Positions 1 to 9,098 of a stretch of DNA of 64,000 bases are shown here, piece by piece. Position 1 is the stretch's first letter. Every line of letters begins with the position of its first letter. The stretch covers positions 372,001 through 436,000 of the forward strand of contig CAVOKO010000009.1 of assembly GCA_963696525.1 (NCBI GenBank), read 5' to 3'. The position numbers and the translations under genes were made by a program. The notes beneath the pieces are model-generated. The model had not been told where the DNA came from, did not search any database, and saw only the letters and a list, made by a program, of their open reading frames with translations. This DNA is from CAWBRT01 sp963696525 (lineage in GTDB: Bacteria > Acidobacteriota > Terriglobia > Terriglobales > Acidobacteriaceae).

Positions 1-1056
1 GTCGCAAATCACGCCTCCGATGCTACCGGCCACATTACCGATGGCCGCTTCCAGCTGCGCCAGATCGCCACCGAGCAGCAGCGTGGTTCCCGCCGTAACC
101 CCCAGGCTGGCTGCAATCGCGCACGCACACATGGCCGACAGCCGTCCGATATGGCTCTTGACGTATATCGTCAAAAGAAAGCTGAGACAGACGGCACGCA
201 ACAGCTCTGCTTCGCTGCTGTCGTTCGCCTCCGCCACCGCGACCATGGGTAGAGAGGCGGCGATACCAACATTTCCGCTGCTGGCACAGCTCATGGCCGG
301 ATAATTGAATCCCGCCATTCGCAGGTCGGCCGCCGAGGCAGCCAGCGCTTTGGCTCTCACCATCGCCGGATCACCCGGAATGCGGCCCAGCGCCGGCCCG
401 TAGCCGATACCAAGATCCTCGTGCAAGCCTTTCTCGGCCAGCGCCAGGTTCATCGCAATCGCATCCTGCAAAAATCCCAACTGCTCAATCGGCACGCTGC
501 GGGAAAAAGCGTGGAAGTCCCTGACTGTGTATTTTCTGATCGGGTCGTTAGCATGGTCCAACAGCACCTGTTTCGACACCGCTGGCGCCTCTTTGAGGAT
601 CACGCCGTTGGCTTCCTCCAGGATGACATTGGCGTGAGTCTTGGCCACGATCGCGCGTCCAGTGCCCTTTTCGGTTTCGACCGAGGCTTCGATGTAAAGC
701 CCGATCCCCTCATCGCTCCATTTGATCTCCACCCGAACGGAGTTTTCAGCGAACAGCTCCGCCTTGGATTCGTTCTCAACCTTCACCTCGCGCAGCACTT
801 CCAGACCCGCGGTCGAATCGCCGTAGAGTGCCCCCAGAGCCGAAGCTATGACCAGCCCCCTTTTCGAAGTGCCGGGCATGCCGACGGAAACGGAGTTTTT
901 GTAAGTGTCGCGGTCGACGATGACCTTGACCGAGTGCGCTACACCACCGACCGCCGCGCGGGCGACGCTGACCGCGAAGGCAACCGAAGTCGGTCCGGTG
1001 CAGCCCAAAGCAGGCTTCACTTCCTGTTTGAGAATCGAGAGTAACTCCGTCATCAT
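1..1056 (-). CDS. L-cysteine desulfidase / serine dehydratase alpha-like (UPF0597), 3' end cut by window edge
   Basis: The reading frame is open on the minus strand from an ATG at 1056 (or the adjacent ATG at 1053) to the window edge, so the C-terminus is missing. A strong AGGAGG lies 4-7 nt upstream of the two possible starts. The N-terminus reads as a short helix, then PALGCTGPTSVAFA, the cysteine motif of the CyuA/YhaM (UPF0597) family. Members of that family use a 4Fe-4S cluster to split L-cysteine into pyruvate, ammonia and sulfide. Later segments (GIGYGPALGRIPGDPAMVRA, then a Ser/Gly/Cys-rich stretch near NYPAMSCASSGN) match the family's second half. The gene is transcribed away from the enolase-superfamily gene at 1213. 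The substrate (cysteine or another beta-substituted amino acid) cannot be fixed from sequence. Confidence 0.82.
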   Translation of the reverse strand, partial: MMTELLSILKQEVKPALGCTGPTSVAFAVSVARAAVGGVAHSVKVIVDRDTYKNSVSVGMPGTSKRGLVIASALGALYGDSTAGLEVLREVKVENESKAELFAENSVRVEIKWSDEGIGLYIEASVETEKGTGRAIVAKTHANVILEEANGVILKEAPAVSKQVLLDHANDPIRKYTVRDFHAFSRSVPIEQLGFLQDAIAMNLALAEKGLHEDLGIGYGPALGRIPGDPAMVRAKALAASAADLRMAGFNYPAMSCASSGNVGIAASLPMVAVAEANDSSEAELLRAVCLSFLLTIYVKSHIGRLSAMCACAIAASLGVTAGTTLLLGGDLAQLEAAIGNVAGSIGGVICD

Positions 1057-1140
1057 CCGCCCTCCTGGCGCCGAATAACGTCCTCGCCCGTGCTCCATGG
1101 AAATCGCGGGGACGCGAAGCATTCGATATAACATTCTTTC

Positions 1141-1162
1141 TATGTCATCTTTATATGTCATC
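1141..1162. promoter_or_regulatory. direct repeat TATGTCATC in a divergent intergenic region
   Basis: Two copies of TATGTCATC lie 13 bp apart (1141-1149 and 1154-1162), in an AT-rich stretch between the cysteine desulfidase-like gene and the enolase-superfamily gene. A related TATGAGGTCATC overlaps the ribosome binding region of the latter. It could be an operator for the divergent promoters. No regulator is identifiable, and the repeat is short enough to be chance. Confidence 0.25.
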
Positions 1163-1212
1163 CAAACGCCTGGCGCCAGTACAGAGTCATTTTCTATTTC
1201 TATGAGGTCATC

Positions 1213-2355
1213 ATGAAAATCGTCGAAATCAAATCCTTCCCCGTCACCGTTCCCGTTCCCCCGGAGCACCGCGTTCGCCTGGGGATCGGCGTGATGGTCA
1301 AGCGCGACATCGTGTTCGTAAAAGTGACCACCGCAAGCGGCCTCATTGGCTGGGGCGAGTCGCACCACGGGCGCGCCCATCTGGCCATCGCCACCTTGAT
1401 CAATACAACTTTGAAGCAGTTGGTGCTCGGCATGGACGCAACCGACGTGAATGGCGTCTGGGTGCGGATCTACAAATTCCAACTGGGGAGCCACGGCATG
1501 GGAGCTGCCTGCGCCATGGCGATGAGCGGCATCGACATGGCCCTGTGGGACATTCGCGGCAAGGCGGTCGGTTGGCCGCTTTACAAGTTGCTGGGAGGAA
1601 GCAGCCACAAGATTCCCGCCTATGCTGGCGGCATCGCGCTGGGCATTCAGCCCCCCGAATCGCTGGTCGAAGAGGCCAAAGGTTTCGTCGCCGCCGGCTT
1701 CCGCGCGCTGAAGCTCAGAATCGGAGGCGATACAGTGACAGCGGACATCGCCCGCGTCGAGGCGGTGCGTGCCGGACTCGGTCCCGAGATCGACATCCTC
1801 ACCGACGCCAACACCGGCTACAGTTTGGCCGATGCGCGTCGTGCCATGCCGGCCTTTGCCGCCTGCAACGTCGGCTGGCTGGAAGAGCCTTTTCCCGCTC
1901 ATGATTATCGCCTCTACCGCGAAGCCAAAAACTTTGCTCCGGTTCCGCTGGCGGCCGGCGAAAATCATTTCACGCGCTTCGAATTCAGCCGCCTGATCGA
2001 GGAGGGTTCGGTCAGCATCCTGCAGCCCGACCTGTCGAAATGCGGCGGCATTACCGAGGCGCTGAAGATCGCCGCCATGGCCTCGGCCTACAAGCTGCCG
2101 ATCAATCCTCATACCAGCCAGGGAGTCAACATGACGGCGGCGGTTCAATTCTTGAGTGCGATTGAGAATGGTGGCTATTTTGAGGCGGATTGTTCGCGCA
2201 ACAATCCTTTGCGGGACGAGTTGATCGACCCGCCGATCCGTGTCGCCAACGACGGCACCATTTCGCCCAGCGAAAAATCGGGCATCGGGGTCGACGTGAA
2301 TGAGGACATGATTCGGCACTACGCCGGAGTCGAGGGCCCGTCTTTCGTAGGATGA
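1213..2355 (+). CDS. mandelate racemase/muconate lactonizing enzyme family protein (enolase superfamily)
   Basis: This is a full-length 380-aa enolase-superfamily enzyme. The N-terminal capping domain covers about residues 1-125, followed by a (beta/alpha)7beta barrel. Barrel motifs are visible: K167-x-R169 in LKLRIGG, metal ligands D198 (TDAN), E224 (EEP) and E250 (GEN), D273 in QPD, and a candidate general acid/base H300 in NPHTS. Such enzymes abstract a proton alpha to a carboxylate, for example in dehydration or racemisation of acid sugars or cycloisomerisation of lactones. The downstream amidohydrolase belongs to a family containing sugar-lactone hydrolases and isomerases, so the pair may act on an aldaric acid or lactone; this is inference. 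The ATG has GAGG 5 nt upstream. Confidence 0.88.
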   Translation: MKIVEIKSFPVTVPVPPEHRVRLGIGVMVKRDIVFVKVTTASGLIGWGESHHGRAHLAIATLINTTLKQLVLGMDATDVNGVWVRIYKFQLGSHGMGAACAMAMSGIDMALWDIRGKAVGWPLYKLLGGSSHKIPAYAGGIALGIQPPESLVEEAKGFVAAGFRALKLRIGGDTVTADIARVEAVRAGLGPEIDILTDANTGYSLADARRAMPAFAACNVGWLEEPFPAHDYRLYREAKNFAPVPLAAGENHFTRFEFSRLIEEGSVSILQPDLSKCGGITEALKIAAMASAYKLPINPHTSQGVNMTAAVQFLSAIENGGYFEADCSRNNPLRDELIDPPIRVANDGTISPSEKSGIGVDVNEDMIRHYAGVEGPSFVG

Positions 2356-2490
2356 CCCACACCATGGTATTGCCCGATTCCGCTTCGCGGATGCAGCTTT
2401 CGGCTTGCAGAACGGCTCGCCGGCAGTACAATTCGAGCGATACCAAAAATCACACCATGCACAATCACACCATGCATCTGGAGAAAATAA

Positions 2491-3447
2491 ATGCAAAGCG
2501 ATAGCTGGAGCCGTCGGTCGTTCTTGAAAACAATTCCTTCTGTTGTCGTTGGCCTTTCCGCACTGGCGCACGGCAAAAGCGGCGCGGCAGGGGTAGCAGT
2601 AAAGTGGTCGCTCGGCACTGAGTTACCCCATACGAAGATGCCGCCCAACGCAACCGACTGTCATCATCACATCTACGATTCACACTACCCTATGGCCCCC
2701 TACGCGGTGCTCAAGCCGAGCGATGCCCTGATTTCCGATTACCGGCTGCTGCAGAAGCGTCTGGGAAGCACTCGCAACGTGATTATTCAGCCCTCGACCT
2801 ACGGGGTGGATAATAGTTTGCTGATAGACGCGCTCCGCCAGTTTGGCCTCAAGACCACGCGCGGAGTCGCGGTGGTGAACACCAGTGTTACCGATGCCGA
2901 GTTGAAAAAGTTGGACGCCGCCGGGGTGCGGGGAATTCGCTTCAACATGGCGCCGGCAGGCGCAACCACCTGGGACATGGTGGAGCCGCTGACGAAACGC
3001 ATCACCCCCATGGGATGGCACATACAGATCCAGGCTTCGGCCGCCGATATTTTGGAAAGAAAGGACCTATGGAACCGCGTTCCCTGCCAAGTCGTGTTCG
3101 ATCACCTCGGGCACGTGCCGGAGCCTGAAGGCGTCAATCATCCCGTCTTCGGGATGATCAGCGACCTGCTGCACAAGAACAAGGGCTGGGTGAAACTCTC
3201 CGGTTTCTACAATGACACTAAGATTGGGCCGCCGACCTATGCCGACAGCGTCGCGGTGGCAGCGGGGTATGTGAAGCAAGCGCCGGAGCGCCTGGTTTGG
3301 GGCAGCGATTGGCCGCATCCGACAGAAAAAGACAACAACAAGCCGGATGACGCATTGTTGTTGGATTGTTTCGCCAAGGCGGTTCCGCACGCCAGCACGC
3401 GGAAACGCATCCTGGTGGATAACGCGGCAAAACTATACGGCTTCTAG
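2491..3447 (+). CDS. Tat-exported amidohydrolase (2-pyrone-4,6-dicarboxylate lactonase / galactarolactone isomerase-like)
   Basis: This 318-aa protein starts with a twin-arginine signal (SRRSFLKT, then a hydrophobic stretch) and continues into an amidohydrolase-2 TIM barrel. TDCHHHIYD near residue 54 gives the first metal/substrate histidines, and LVWGSDWPHP near residue 270 is the conserved late-barrel aspartate motif. The family (COG3618) includes LigI-type lactonases and D-galactarolactone isomerase. The export signal suggests periplasmic action. It lies 135 bp after the enolase-superfamily gene on the same strand, with GGAG 8 nt before the ATG. A shared role in lactone or acid-sugar catabolism is plausible but not shown. 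The exact substrate is unknown. Confidence 0.8.
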   Translation: MQSDSWSRRSFLKTIPSVVVGLSALAHGKSGAAGVAVKWSLGTELPHTKMPPNATDCHHHIYDSHYPMAPYAVLKPSDALISDYRLLQKRLGSTRNVIIQPSTYGVDNSLLIDALRQFGLKTTRGVAVVNTSVTDAELKKLDAAGVRGIRFNMAPAGATTWDMVEPLTKRITPMGWHIQIQASAADILERKDLWNRVPCQVVFDHLGHVPEPEGVNHPVFGMISDLLHKNKGWVKLSGFYNDTKIGPPTYADSVAVAAGYVKQAPERLVWGSDWPHPTEKDNNKPDDALLLDCFAKAVPHASTRKRILVDNAAKLYGF

Positions 3448-3459
3448 TTGCTGGGGATA

Positions 3460-4053
3460 CTACTGAATGGCGAGAGCTGCCCAGATAAAGCCGAGCAGAA
3501 ACTCGGAATCCTCTCTGGGCAGCGTATCGCTTGGTTCCAGCAGCCTTCGGTGAATCGTTCCTCTAGTCATATCGGCGATGATCCATGCTGCTTTTTCGCA
3601 GGATACAGGACGTATCTCGCCCCGCCGGGACGCGTCCTCGATAGCCGAAGCCAGACGGAGTACCGGTTCGCGAAGCCAATCACGGTATTGGCTCCGCGTG
3701 AGAGACAAGCTTGCGGATTCGGTGTCCATGATCCGAAAGAATTCTTTTCGTGCCTCGGCGTTCTCTAGACGGGCAAGGGTAAAGGCCCTGATTTTGTCTT
3801 TCAGGTTCTTGGCTGCATCGATTCGTTCGAGTGTGTCCTTCGTCAGAAATTCCATATCATGATGCAGCACAGCCCTGTAGATCTCTTGCTTGGACCGGAA
3901 GTAGAGATAGATGGTTCCCTTTGCGATTCCCGCTTCTTCGGCAATCTCATCCATGATGCCGCGCACAAATCCTTTGCGCGCGAATACAGATCGCGCGGCA
4001 TCGACAATCTCCGTGCGGCGAAATTCGGAGACCACTTGCTGTTTGGTGCTCAT
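3460..4053 (-). CDS. TetR/AcrR family transcriptional regulator
   Basis: This is a 197-aa TetR-type repressor. Residues about 12-58 form the helix-turn-helix domain: RRTEIVDAARSVFARKG, then IAEEAGIAKGTIYLYFRSK, the typical recognition helix. The C-terminal ligand domain is divergent. The gene is transcribed away from the EmrB-type efflux gene at 4363, and a palindromic operator sits between them. Control of its own promoter and of the transporter is the likely role, inferred from context. The inducing compound is unknown. Confidence 0.9.
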   Translation of the reverse strand: MSTKQQVVSEFRRTEIVDAARSVFARKGFVRGIMDEIAEEAGIAKGTIYLYFRSKQEIYRAVLHHDMEFLTKDTLERIDAAKNLKDKIRAFTLARLENAEARKEFFRIMDTESASLSLTRSQYRDWLREPVLRLASAIEDASRRGEIRPVSCEKAAWIIADMTRGTIHRRLLEPSDTLPREDSEFLLGFIWAALAIQ

Positions 4054-4113
4054 CGATTCTCCGGACCCTTGCGCTCCTACCGCGGCAGTGTCAGAGTTCC
4101 ACGCGATTATATT

Positions 4114-4151
4114 CTGACTATACAGTATTTTAAAATGACTATATAGTCATT
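4114..4151. promoter_or_regulatory. probable TetR operator pair (palindromes)
   Basis: AATGACTATATAGTCATT at 4134-4151 is a perfect 18-bp palindrome. A degenerate copy, CTGACTATACAGTA, lies at 4114-4127, 20 bp to the left. Both sit 60-100 bp upstream of the tetR start and about 210 bp before the transporter start. Two phased palindromes sharing GACTATA are typical of TetR-family autoregulatory sites. Confidence 0.75.
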
Positions 4152-4362
4152 ACAAAGTGGATCGGGCAGGACGCCGGGAATCGGGCCCCGCCCGCCAGTC
4201 AATCTCGTGCATCGGAGCAGAGCCTTCACTGGATGTAGATGGCAGCTTGTGGAAGGAACCCATTTCGGCGCATAGTGTCTCTCCATCCAGGCTTCCGAAC
4301 GTCAGGAGCAGCATGCTCGTCGCCGACACTCCCCCCGGAGAGCAAGTTCAACGGAGAACCGG

Positions 4363-5970
4363 ATGAGCACCCTCGGCGGCACGCCCCAAAATCCGGAGGG
4401 CAGGCGGGTTGCGTGGAGACCCGCCGCGAATCCGTGGATGATTGCGGTATCGGTGATGCTCGCGACCTTCATGGTCGTGCTCGACTCTTCAGTTGCAAAC
4501 GTCGCGTTGCCGCATATCGCGGGAAATCTCTCGGCTACCACGGACGAATCGACGTGGGTTCTAACCAGCTATCTGGTTTCCAATGCCATCATGCTTCCCG
4601 CCGCCGGATGGATTACGCGGCGCATTGGACGCAAACGTCTGTTGATGATTTCGATCCTGGTGTTTACGATTGCCTCCCTGCTATGCGGGATGGCCGTCAA
4701 CATGCCGATGCTGATCGCCGCCCGGATTCTACAAGGCATCGGGGGCGGCGGCATGCAGCCCCTGGCCCAGGCCATTTTGCTCGAAAGCTTTCCGCCCCAC
4801 CAACTCGGCACGGCGATGGCCGCTTATGGTGTTGGGGTTGTGGTCGCTCCGGTGATCGGCCCAACTTTGGGAGGATGGATTACCGACGGCTATTCCTGGC
4901 GCTGGATCTTTTACATCAATCTGCCGGTGGGCTTTTTAGCCCTGTTGATGGTCAACCTGTTCGTCGAAGACCCTCCCTACATCAGGCAGGCATTTCGAGG
5001 AGCAATCGATTATCTCGGGTTTGGCTTGATGGTCATTTGGCTGGGCACGTTGCAGTTACTGCTGGACAAGGGACAGGAGGCGGACTGGTTTCAAGCGGAC
5101 TGGATACGAACCATCACTGCTGTTTCCGCGATCGCACTGCTCGGCTTTCTCCTCCGCGAATTTATGTATCACGAGCCGATTGTGCAATTGCGTGCGCTCC
5201 GCGACCGCAATTTCAGCGTCGGCACGCTCATCACGGGTCTCTACGGTTTTGTTCTCTATGGCGTCACCGCCATGTTGCCTTTATTTCTACAGACCGTAAT
5301 GAAGTATCCGGCGCTCAAAAGCGGCTTGGCAGTCAGCCCACGCGGCATTGGTTCCCTGCTCTCGATGATCGTGGTAGGGACCTTGGTCAATTATATCGAC
5401 GGCCGCCTGCTGTTGGCATGCGGCTTCGGCATTCTCGGCTACTCGGCTTTGCTGCTGAGTCACGTTAATCTTGACATTTCTATGACGTCCGTCGCCCTGC
5501 CGAACTTAATCAACGGCTTCGCTACCGGTTTCATTTTTGTTCCCCTCACTACCATGACCATGGGCAGGCTTCGCCAGGAAGAAATTGGTAATGCGGCCGG
5601 CATCTACAACTTAATGCGCAACATCGGAGGCAGCGTCGGCATCGCGAGCGTCACCACCTTGCTGGTGCGCGGCACTCAGATCCATCAGAGTTACCTGGCG
5701 GAAAACGTCTCGGCGGGAAATCCTGCGGTGGTTGAGATGCTCAGTGGCCTGCAGACTAAGTTTTACCTCGGAGGAGCAGACGCCTACACGGCTCATCAAA
5801 GGGCCATAGGGACGCTTTACGGAATCGTCCAGCAGCAGGCATCTCTCCTTTCTTATGGAGATAGCTTTCGATTGCTGGGGTTTCTCTCGTTGCTATGCAT
5901 ACCGCTCGCCCTGTTCTTTCATCGCGTGCGGAAGCACTCGCGGAGTCGCACTGACGTTAGCGGCGAATGA
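4363..5970 (+). CDS. EmrB/QacA-type MFS drug efflux transporter (DHA2, 14 TM)
   Basis: This 535-aa major facilitator protein of the DHA2 family has about 14 predicted membrane segments. Visible motifs are VVLDSSVANVALPHI in TM1, the loop 2-3 motif GWITRRIGRKRLL (motif A-like), motif C-like GVGVVVAPVIGPTLGGW in TM5, and WRWIFYINLPVG after it. Family members export amphipathic drugs or toxic metabolites by proton antiport, often with an EmrA-type periplasmic adaptor; none is encoded beside it here. The ATG has GGAG upstream. Divergence from tetR and the palindromic operators suggest substrate-induced expression. Confidence 0.92.
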   Translation: MSTLGGTPQNPEGRRVAWRPAANPWMIAVSVMLATFMVVLDSSVANVALPHIAGNLSATTDESTWVLTSYLVSNAIMLPAAGWITRRIGRKRLLMISILVFTIASLLCGMAVNMPMLIAARILQGIGGGGMQPLAQAILLESFPPHQLGTAMAAYGVGVVVAPVIGPTLGGWITDGYSWRWIFYINLPVGFLALLMVNLFVEDPPYIRQAFRGAIDYLGFGLMVIWLGTLQLLLDKGQEADWFQADWIRTITAVSAIALLGFLLREFMYHEPIVQLRALRDRNFSVGTLITGLYGFVLYGVTAMLPLFLQTVMKYPALKSGLAVSPRGIGSLLSMIVVGTLVNYIDGRLLLACGFGILGYSALLLSHVNLDISMTSVALPNLINGFATGFIFVPLTTMTMGRLRQEEIGNAAGIYNLMRNIGGSVGIASVTTLLVRGTQIHQSYLAENVSAGNPAVVEMLSGLQTKFYLGGADAYTAHQRAIGTLYGIVQQQASLLSYGDSFRLLGFLSLLCIPLALFFHRVRKHSRSRTDVSGE

Positions 5971-6815
5971 CATATTCGAAGAGTCTCCATCGCAATTACG
6001 GTCTGGCATCGATTCGCCTATTGGGACACGTAGTACTTGGAAGATGTTTCCAAGCTGCATTGCCATTTTCCACCTTTCTTGAACCCCGGCGGCATCATGC
6101 GCGTTTGGGAGCCACACATACACCCATCGCAGGCTTTTCATCTTGCGGTAGTGTCACGACAATCGGCGCTGACAGACTTCCTGCCGCAACCGCCCGAGTG
6201 TCTGCTGAGGGAAAAGATCAAGAGCCTAAACAAGGTGAGAGCAAGGAAACGCTCGATTCGGCTAAACTGGGTGTTTTGGGCAGCCAAGTAGAACATCAAT
6301 CGACGCCGCACATCCCTAACGCAAAGAAACTCCAAATAGGGGATTCATTTGAGCTGCACGTCGAGCACTGGTTGCCAGACCCCGAGGGTTGGTGGTCTCG
6401 TCTGGAAGACCTCGCTTGGGGCGCGGAAGAGGTAAAGTCAAATGCTAAACCCGGTCTACCATGGCCGGGTTCCAGTTCTGTAATGGACAATTAACGCTCT
6501 TGAACTACTTTGCTTCGAGAATATTCTCCACGGGATCACGTTTCTTGCGCTGAACCAAGAGCTCCAAGCACCTATTCTGGCGAAAGATCCTGGACGTTGT
6601 GGACTAGAATTTGTGTATTGCATCAGTTATCGCAAATGCATCTAACAAGTCACGGTCACGATTGGTTGTTGGCTTTAGGATGCCGCTGCATGACGCTTGG
6701 CGTGTGCAGTCACACAAGACGCTTCGATGGCTGAAGCCACGGCAGTCGACATGCTCTGGCAAGTGGGCGTACTCCTAAGATAAAGCAATATAGAGTTTGT
6801 AGAGCGCGGTGTGTT
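5971..6815. other. intergenic region with no supported gene
   Basis: Short open frames exist on both strands, but none has a recognisable domain, a convincing start or protein-like composition. No clear terminator follows the efflux gene. I see nothing that can be named here. Confidence 0.5.
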
Positions 6816-6959
6816 ATGACTACGATTCAACGGACAGCGAAAGTTCGGGAACGTTCACGAGCGCCGGCGCATTCCAATGGAATACCTCTTGCCCGCAGCG
6901 GCGACTCGGTACACACCCAAAAGCCTCGGGATGTGGGTCTGCCGCTGCCGCAGCCCAAT

Positions 6960-7607
6960 ATGAGCCGCGGCAAGCGAATCAATGTTCTGGTTGCCGATAA
7001 CCATCCGGTAGTACGAGAGGGACTGGCTGCGCTGATCAACCGCCGACCGGATATGCGGGTCATTGCGGAAGCCGGCAATGGACGCGAAGCGCTAGAACAG
7101 TTCTTTGCACAACGTCCTGATATTGCGCTTCTTGATCTGCGGATGCCACTTAAGGACGGCGTCGAGGCGCTGATAGCGATTCGAGCACAAGCTCCGGCGG
7201 CGCGTCTTGTAATCGTCAGTACGTTTCAAAACGAACAGGATATCTACCGGGCCGTGCAGGCTGGAGCACGAGGGTATGTGCTTAAGGATGCCTCTACAGA
7301 GGATCTGGTTCAGTGCATCCGCACGGTTGCCAGCGGCGGAATGTGGTTTCCGCCTGCCGTGGCGGCCAAGCTGGCGAAGCGCTTAGCGACACGGCAGTTG
7401 ACGCCACGAGAGCTGGAGGTTCTTCTAGACATCGCCAGGGGCAAGAGTAACAAGGAAATTGGAACGGCACTATGCATCAGCGAGGCGACGGTCAAAGTAC
7501 ATGTGACTCACATCCTGGAGAAACTAAAGGTCGCTGGGCGCACGGAAGCGATAGGGGTAGCGGTGGACCAAGGGTTAGTGGATATGGGTGGAATTGCTAC
7601 CGCATAG
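6960..7607 (+). CDS. NarL/FixJ family response regulator
   Basis: The receiver domain begins INVLVADNHPVVREG. The predicted phosphoacceptor is D59, counted from the ATG at 6960, in IALLDLRMP, with the conserved K in GYVLKDA. The C-terminal LuxR/GerE helix-turn-helix includes LTPRELEVLLDIARG and SEATVKVHVTHILEKL. An upstream in-frame ATG at 6816 would add 48 poorly structured residues; I prefer 6960 because homologues start just before the receiver, but neither start has a clear Shine-Dalgarno. The partner is the histidine kinase 140 bp downstream on the same strand. The target genes are unknown. Confidence 0.88.
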   Translation: MSRGKRINVLVADNHPVVREGLAALINRRPDMRVIAEAGNGREALEQFFAQRPDIALLDLRMPLKDGVEALIAIRAQAPAARLVIVSTFQNEQDIYRAVQAGARGYVLKDASTEDLVQCIRTVASGGMWFPPAVAAKLAKRLATRQLTPRELEVLLDIARGKSNKEIGTALCISEATVKVHVTHILEKLKVAGRTEAIGVAVDQGLVDMGGIATA

Positions 7608-7748
7608 GTTGTATCGGTATATCCACGTCAGCACGCACGAGCGGTACTGTTCAGCTCACGCGCGGGCGTTGTGTGAACACCGAGCAGTCACTCGGCTCAG
7701 CCCGGCAGGCAGCAGCGTAAATAGCAGTAAGAAACCGCGGGGCCTTCC

Positions 7749-8915
7749 ATGAGGACAAAAAGGCTTTTGAATACGAACACGCTTAGCTGCGCTGTCTGCG
7801 GCCTACGTGTTCCTTTGAACGCGCATAGTTTCGCGTCAACCCCGAAGATTTCGAGGGTGGCCTCTAACGGCGATTGCAGATGGAGCGCATTGCTGGAGGT
7901 GATTGTTCGAGAGGCGCCGCACGGGGTCGTGGTGTGCGACGTGCAGGGAAAGATTGTACTGGCGAATGTGGCAGCAAAAAGGCTGGCGCAGTTGGATCCC
8001 GAAGGCCAGTCACTAAAATTCTCGCGGCGCATCTGGGGCGAGATATTCGATGCTAATGGCCGCGTTCCTGCCGAAGAGTGGCCCTGGACGAAAGCCTTGG
8101 GAGGAGAGACCATCGTCACTAAGGAATATCGTGTTGTCCGATCCGACGGCAGCACACGCGATATCCTATTGAGCGCTGCTCCATTCAGGATTCAGAGTGA
8201 GCAGATCGTTGGAGTCGTTTCAACGCTTGTGGAGATCACTAGACTTAAGCGAGCAGAACTGATGTCGCGCGAGCAAGCAGTGAGTATGGAACGCGGCCGG
8301 ATGGCCGCAGATATCCACGACACTCTCTCCCAGGGGTTAAGTGCAATTGTTCTCCAGCTACAGGCGGCGGAGGACGAGGTTTCGGTAAGTTTAGATAATG
8401 CTCAGTGGCACCTCCGTCGTGCGCGCGATGTAGCCCGAGAGAGCCTTGATCAAGTCCGGCACTTCACGTGGATGGTTTCTGATAGCTCGCTTGACAATGA
8501 GGACTTGGCTTCGTCCTTGTTGTTGCTCGCCCAACGGATCTTTACCGTCGCGCACGTGGAATTGGAGTTGTCTGTTCATGGCGACGTTCGCGTGCTGTTA
8601 CCGGGCACTCGACTTGAACTTCTCCGAATTGCGCGGGAGTCCCTGCTCAACGTGCTGAAGCACGCCCAGGCTAACACGGTCTACATTCGGTTGACCTACG
8701 AAAGGGAATGGCTGCAATTGCGCGTGGAGGATGATGGGCGGGGATTTGCACCTTCCCTTTCAGTCCACAGCGGCGGCTTCGGACTGATCGGCATGCGGAA
8801 ACGTGCAGAGTGCTTAGGCGGAACGGTAAGCGTCGCGAGTCAGCCAGGACTGGGCACACGGATTGCTGTGCGGATACCCCTCTCTTTAGGTGCTGTGCGG
8901 GCGGTTGCCGCATAG
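7749..8915 (+). CDS. PAS-domain sensor histidine kinase, NarX/DegS type (HisKA_3)
   Basis: This 388-aa kinase has no obvious membrane segment, so it is probably cytoplasmic. Residues about 45-165 form a PAS-like sensor (APHGVVVCDVQGKIVLAN). The dimerisation/phosphotransfer domain carries H190 in MAADIHDTLSQGL, the HisKA_3 signature. The ATPase domain has the N box ARESLLNVLKHAQAN, the G1 box EDDGRGF and the G2 box GGFGLIGMRKRA. Kinases of this type phosphorylate NarL-type regulators, so the upstream regulator is the evident partner. The signal is unknown. The N-terminal 40 residues contain two CxxC-like cysteines (SCAVCG). Confidence 0.88.
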   Translation: MRTKRLLNTNTLSCAVCGLRVPLNAHSFASTPKISRVASNGDCRWSALLEVIVREAPHGVVVCDVQGKIVLANVAAKRLAQLDPEGQSLKFSRRIWGEIFDANGRVPAEEWPWTKALGGETIVTKEYRVVRSDGSTRDILLSAAPFRIQSEQIVGVVSTLVEITRLKRAELMSREQAVSMERGRMAADIHDTLSQGLSAIVLQLQAAEDEVSVSLDNAQWHLRRARDVARESLDQVRHFTWMVSDSSLDNEDLASSLLLLAQRIFTVAHVELELSVHGDVRVLLPGTRLELLRIARESLLNVLKHAQANTVYIRLTYEREWLQLRVEDDGRGFAPSLSVHSGGFGLIGMRKRAECLGGTVSVASQPGLGTRIAVRIPLSLGAVRAVAA

Positions 8916-9098
8916 TTGGTGTCTTAAGTTCCAGTCGATTCCTGTTTGAGATTGCGTGCGGCGCACCATGGCGGAACGCAACAGCCGGAATCTGGTCGTG
9001 TAGGCCGTGACTCCTTCCAGCACCTGGTTGCTCTTGCGTTGACCATTACTTCGATACCCACTTCGCACAGTAAGTGCGCGGCAGTGTCACTTGCGCGT

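Noticed and set aside
421..1044. Long plus-strand frame opposite the cysteine desulfidase-like gene.
   Set aside because: Its translation has no domain, and it lies wholly inside a well-supported minus-strand gene.
4239..5468. 409-codon plus-strand frame in the efflux gene region.
   Set aside because: It is another frame of the EmrB-type gene, Arg/His-rich and without membrane segments.
5967..6494. 175-codon plus-strand frame after the efflux gene.
   Set aside because: No domain, no ribosome site and irregular composition; it could not be supported as a gene.
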